Of a stretch of 64,000 nt of DNA, positions 61,737-64,000 are shown piece after piece. The notes beneath the pieces are model-generated. The model was not told where the DNA came from and did no database searches. It saw only the letters and a list, made by a program, of their open reading frames with translations. The translations under genes and the position numbers were made by a program. Origin of the DNA: Pholis gunnellus (lineage: Eukaryota; Chordata; Actinopteri; Perciformes; Pholidae); contig OU342806.1 of assembly GCA_910591455.2 (NCBI GenBank), positions 6,810,275-6,874,274 of the forward strand, given 5' to 3'. How positions within the stretch are numbered: position 1 is the stretch's first letter; each line of letters starts with the position of its first letter.

Positions 61737-64000
61737 ACTAGTGGCAAACTCACTCCTGTTTATTTTCCAAAGTGTTACGTATCTTTCGCAAGCCGCTGCT
61801 GCTTTAATCAGCATCTGTCAGGGAATTCATTATGCTCAAGTGAACATAAAGCCTTTCTTCAGAGTTGTGAAAAGAACAGAAAAAATAACAGCCCCTTTCA
61901 CTAGCAGAGGTGTGGATGATCGCTGCAGCGGGCTTAAGTGACAGGTAAATTGCAGGTTAAGTGGAGAACACAGTCTTTTAACAAGAGACTCCAGGCTCCT
62001 GCAAATCCTCCTTAGTCTTTAATCTGAATACAAAAGGCAGGGGCGGGGGGATTAAATCTGACCCCTCAATGTTCTGTTTGTTCCAGGCTCCACTCGAGGG
62101 CCTGCTGTAGCCAGCAGAAGAGTCCCAGGTTTCCATTTCCTTTTGTGCCATGTGGCGGTATTTAAAAACAACGCCGTCCACAATGCTGCCTCTTCGGTGG
62201 CCAACTTCCCCGGGACAAAGGAGGGCCCGGAGTCTCCAGCTTCTCCACTCATATCCACTCTTATCGAGCTTTAGCGCTGAGATGTAGTTTGAATTCTCTT
62301 AAAAGGGACTGTTTATTAAATTGTGGATGAAACGGCGTAACGCGGCGTCATTATCACGGTTCCGCCGTGGAGGAAAAACAAAATCCTTCTTTATTTAGCA
62401 GCGACGACGGTTAGAAAGAGGAGAAGGGGCCGGGGTGAGGCAGGCGGTTAGGGCTTGCCGAGAGAAAGGCGCTTTGGGTTGTCAACGTTTTAGAGGCTTA
62501 GAGTCAAACCTATCCGGGCTCAGGAGAGAGGAGTCTGGGTGTTAGGCAGGCAGAATGACTCCTGATAGAAGGAGTTTGCGGCTCAAGTCGAGAGGAATCG
62601 TCTTGGCTCCCGGATGAGGCGAGGACTAATTGATTCTCTGAAGTTTCCTGTCTCAGAGCCCGATTACAGGTATGACCGGATTAAAAAAGGAGAGGGGAAA
62701 AAAACAAGGGATCTGGAGGAGGGAAATGGTAAAAATCAAAGAGAAAAGAAGATGAGGGCTGCCATAGACGGATCAGCATCGCTTAGACGCATTGATGTGC
62801 TTGCTTTTGTGTGCGTTTTGTTTGTGTGTGCGTTCATGTGCGCACACACCGCTGCGGCTGTGTTTGATCTCTACACTCGGCGGCAATCATCAGGTCACAT
62901 TGCAAGGCCCCTTTCACCGGCGTGTTGCACAGGAGCACATTGTGTTGTAGCAGCATGCTTCCCCCAATCACTCACTTCTGGTTAACACGTCTCAAAGCCA
63001 GAGGCATGTGTCTCGCCTGCCCATAACAGTCCACGACAAGATTGAGTACTGAGGCATGTGGGAGCCATAGTGAGGCGGGCTCTAAGAGAGAGGCCTCCAG
63101 GAGAAGGAGAGTTAGGACGCATATCTAGACCTAAGCTGTCATGCGTGCGGCTGTAATGGCTTGTTTAGTGGCAAAGTCCAATCTAAGGCCCCAGAGAGCC
63201 ATTATTCCTGGAGTATCGATCGAGCCCCACGGCCACCGCAGCTCGGGCCCCTGTCCCTGATCCTGTTCAGTAATAAGCGTACTCGTGTCAAGGTGGTAAT
63301 TATCATTGATCTGTAGCCGCTGTGACAGGGCGCCGGCCCCTTGCAGTGATTCATACCTGGCGTGGGGCTACTGGACTTGAGGCGCCAAATCACCAATCTC
63401 ATGGACTCATGCAGCTTCTGGTGGCACTGCCATGCCCGGTCCTGGAAACAAAGGGGTTTGGAAATGGATGTGGGTTTTGCTGCGTCGGTCCTGGTGGCAG
63501 TTTTGAACAATTACTAATTTTCTTGCTTGGCATGTTCACTCAGAATTTAGATTTAAAAATCTTTAGGACGAACTGTTCTTGTCTTAGACAATGAAGTTGC
63601 CTGCTGAAAGTAAAGTTAAATAAAACTTTTTTCTTAGAGATTTCTTTATCCTTTGTCGCTAATGTTGTTTCCCCCTCCTGCTGTCCTTCCTCTGTGTCGG
63701 CCAGGATGCCCCCACCTCTCCCCGTTTTATACGCAGGGAGATCTATCACTGAAGATCTACCTCTGTTTGGGAACCTGCGGCGCAGTGAGACGAGCAAAGT
63801 GTGTAGGGCTGGGAGGCTCATGTTCATTCAGAGAAGTGTTATTGTGCATAATCTATTAGTTTGTTAGCATTGTACTATAATGTACATGTCACTATACAAC
63901 AATATATGGGGCGTTGTGTCGACTTTTATTATCTCTGCCAAGTCAGTTTTAAGGAATGGATGTCTTTGCTCCAGACTGACATTTCTTAACAACTTTGGGA

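Larger units (their letters stand above)
55111..64000. other. Gene-free right flank, possible regulatory desert
   Basis: About 8.9 kb in which I can support no gene. It holds a dispersed repeat at 57639-58004, three CA/TG microsatellites (59604-59669, 59865-59929, 61673-61736), a G-run at 60634-60647 and a GCG/GGC patch near 60348-60363. Long unbroken non-repetitive stretches (about 59200-59600, 60370-60560 and 63000-63420) have the mixed base composition often seen in conserved non-coding elements. The open frame at 55207-55767 (186 codons, GTG start) has no splice or family support. Confidence 0.5.

Overview
This window reads as ordinary nuclear DNA of a ray-finned (teleost, probably percomorph) fish. 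The evidence is GT-AG introns, many microsatellites, AATAAA-type polyadenylation signals, several interspersed repeats of kinds I recognise from teleost genomes, and spliced vertebrate genes whose order matches pieces of human 1p31-1p34. There is no prokaryotic, viral or CRISPR content.

Layout, left to right. 1-3.3 kb has no firm gene; it holds a probable dispersed repeat and one weak minus-strand exon candidate. ptgfr (prostaglandin F receptor, + strand, coding 3865-5975) follows, then gene-poor sequence, then btf3l4 (NAC-beta-like, +, 8608-11200). zfyve9 (SARA family, +, 11972-20385, 16 coding exons) follows btf3l4 closely. elovl1 (very-long-chain fatty-acid elongase, - strand, 22316-24222) is convergent with zfyve9. 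An 11-kb stretch of repeats and unannotated sequence, probably the first intron of elovl1, ends near a possible 5' exon at 35.4 kb. 35.8-42.8 kb is a transposon-rich gap. Then come mob3c (+, 43041-45902), mknk1 (+, 47468-51111, 13 coding exons) and tmem275 (+, 53955-54563). 55.1-64 kb has no gene I can support; by human synteny the next gene to the right may be dmbx1, so this may be a regulatory flank.

The genes do not form one pathway. btf3l4-zfyve9 and mob3c-mknk1-tmem275 keep neighbour relations known from human 1p32 and 1p33. ptgfr and elovl1 come from other parts of human 1p, so the region is a rearranged 1p block. All six multi-exon models were assembled by hand from ORF pieces and splice sites; reading phase is continuous through every junction, which is the main support for exact boundaries.

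Most worth a second look: (1) the zfyve9 model lacks the Smad-binding segment that normally follows the FYVE finger, and the only intron there is 88 bp, so there is no room for it; (2) a perfect estrogen-response-element palindrome overlapping a DR1 site sits inside an interspersed repeat upstream of elovl1; (3) a retrotransposon fragment lies inside a degenerate inverted-repeat element beside another TIR element; (4) a 16-unit TTC microsatellite serves as the polypyrimidine tract of the inferred mob3c 5' exon. I found no convincing wholly new system.
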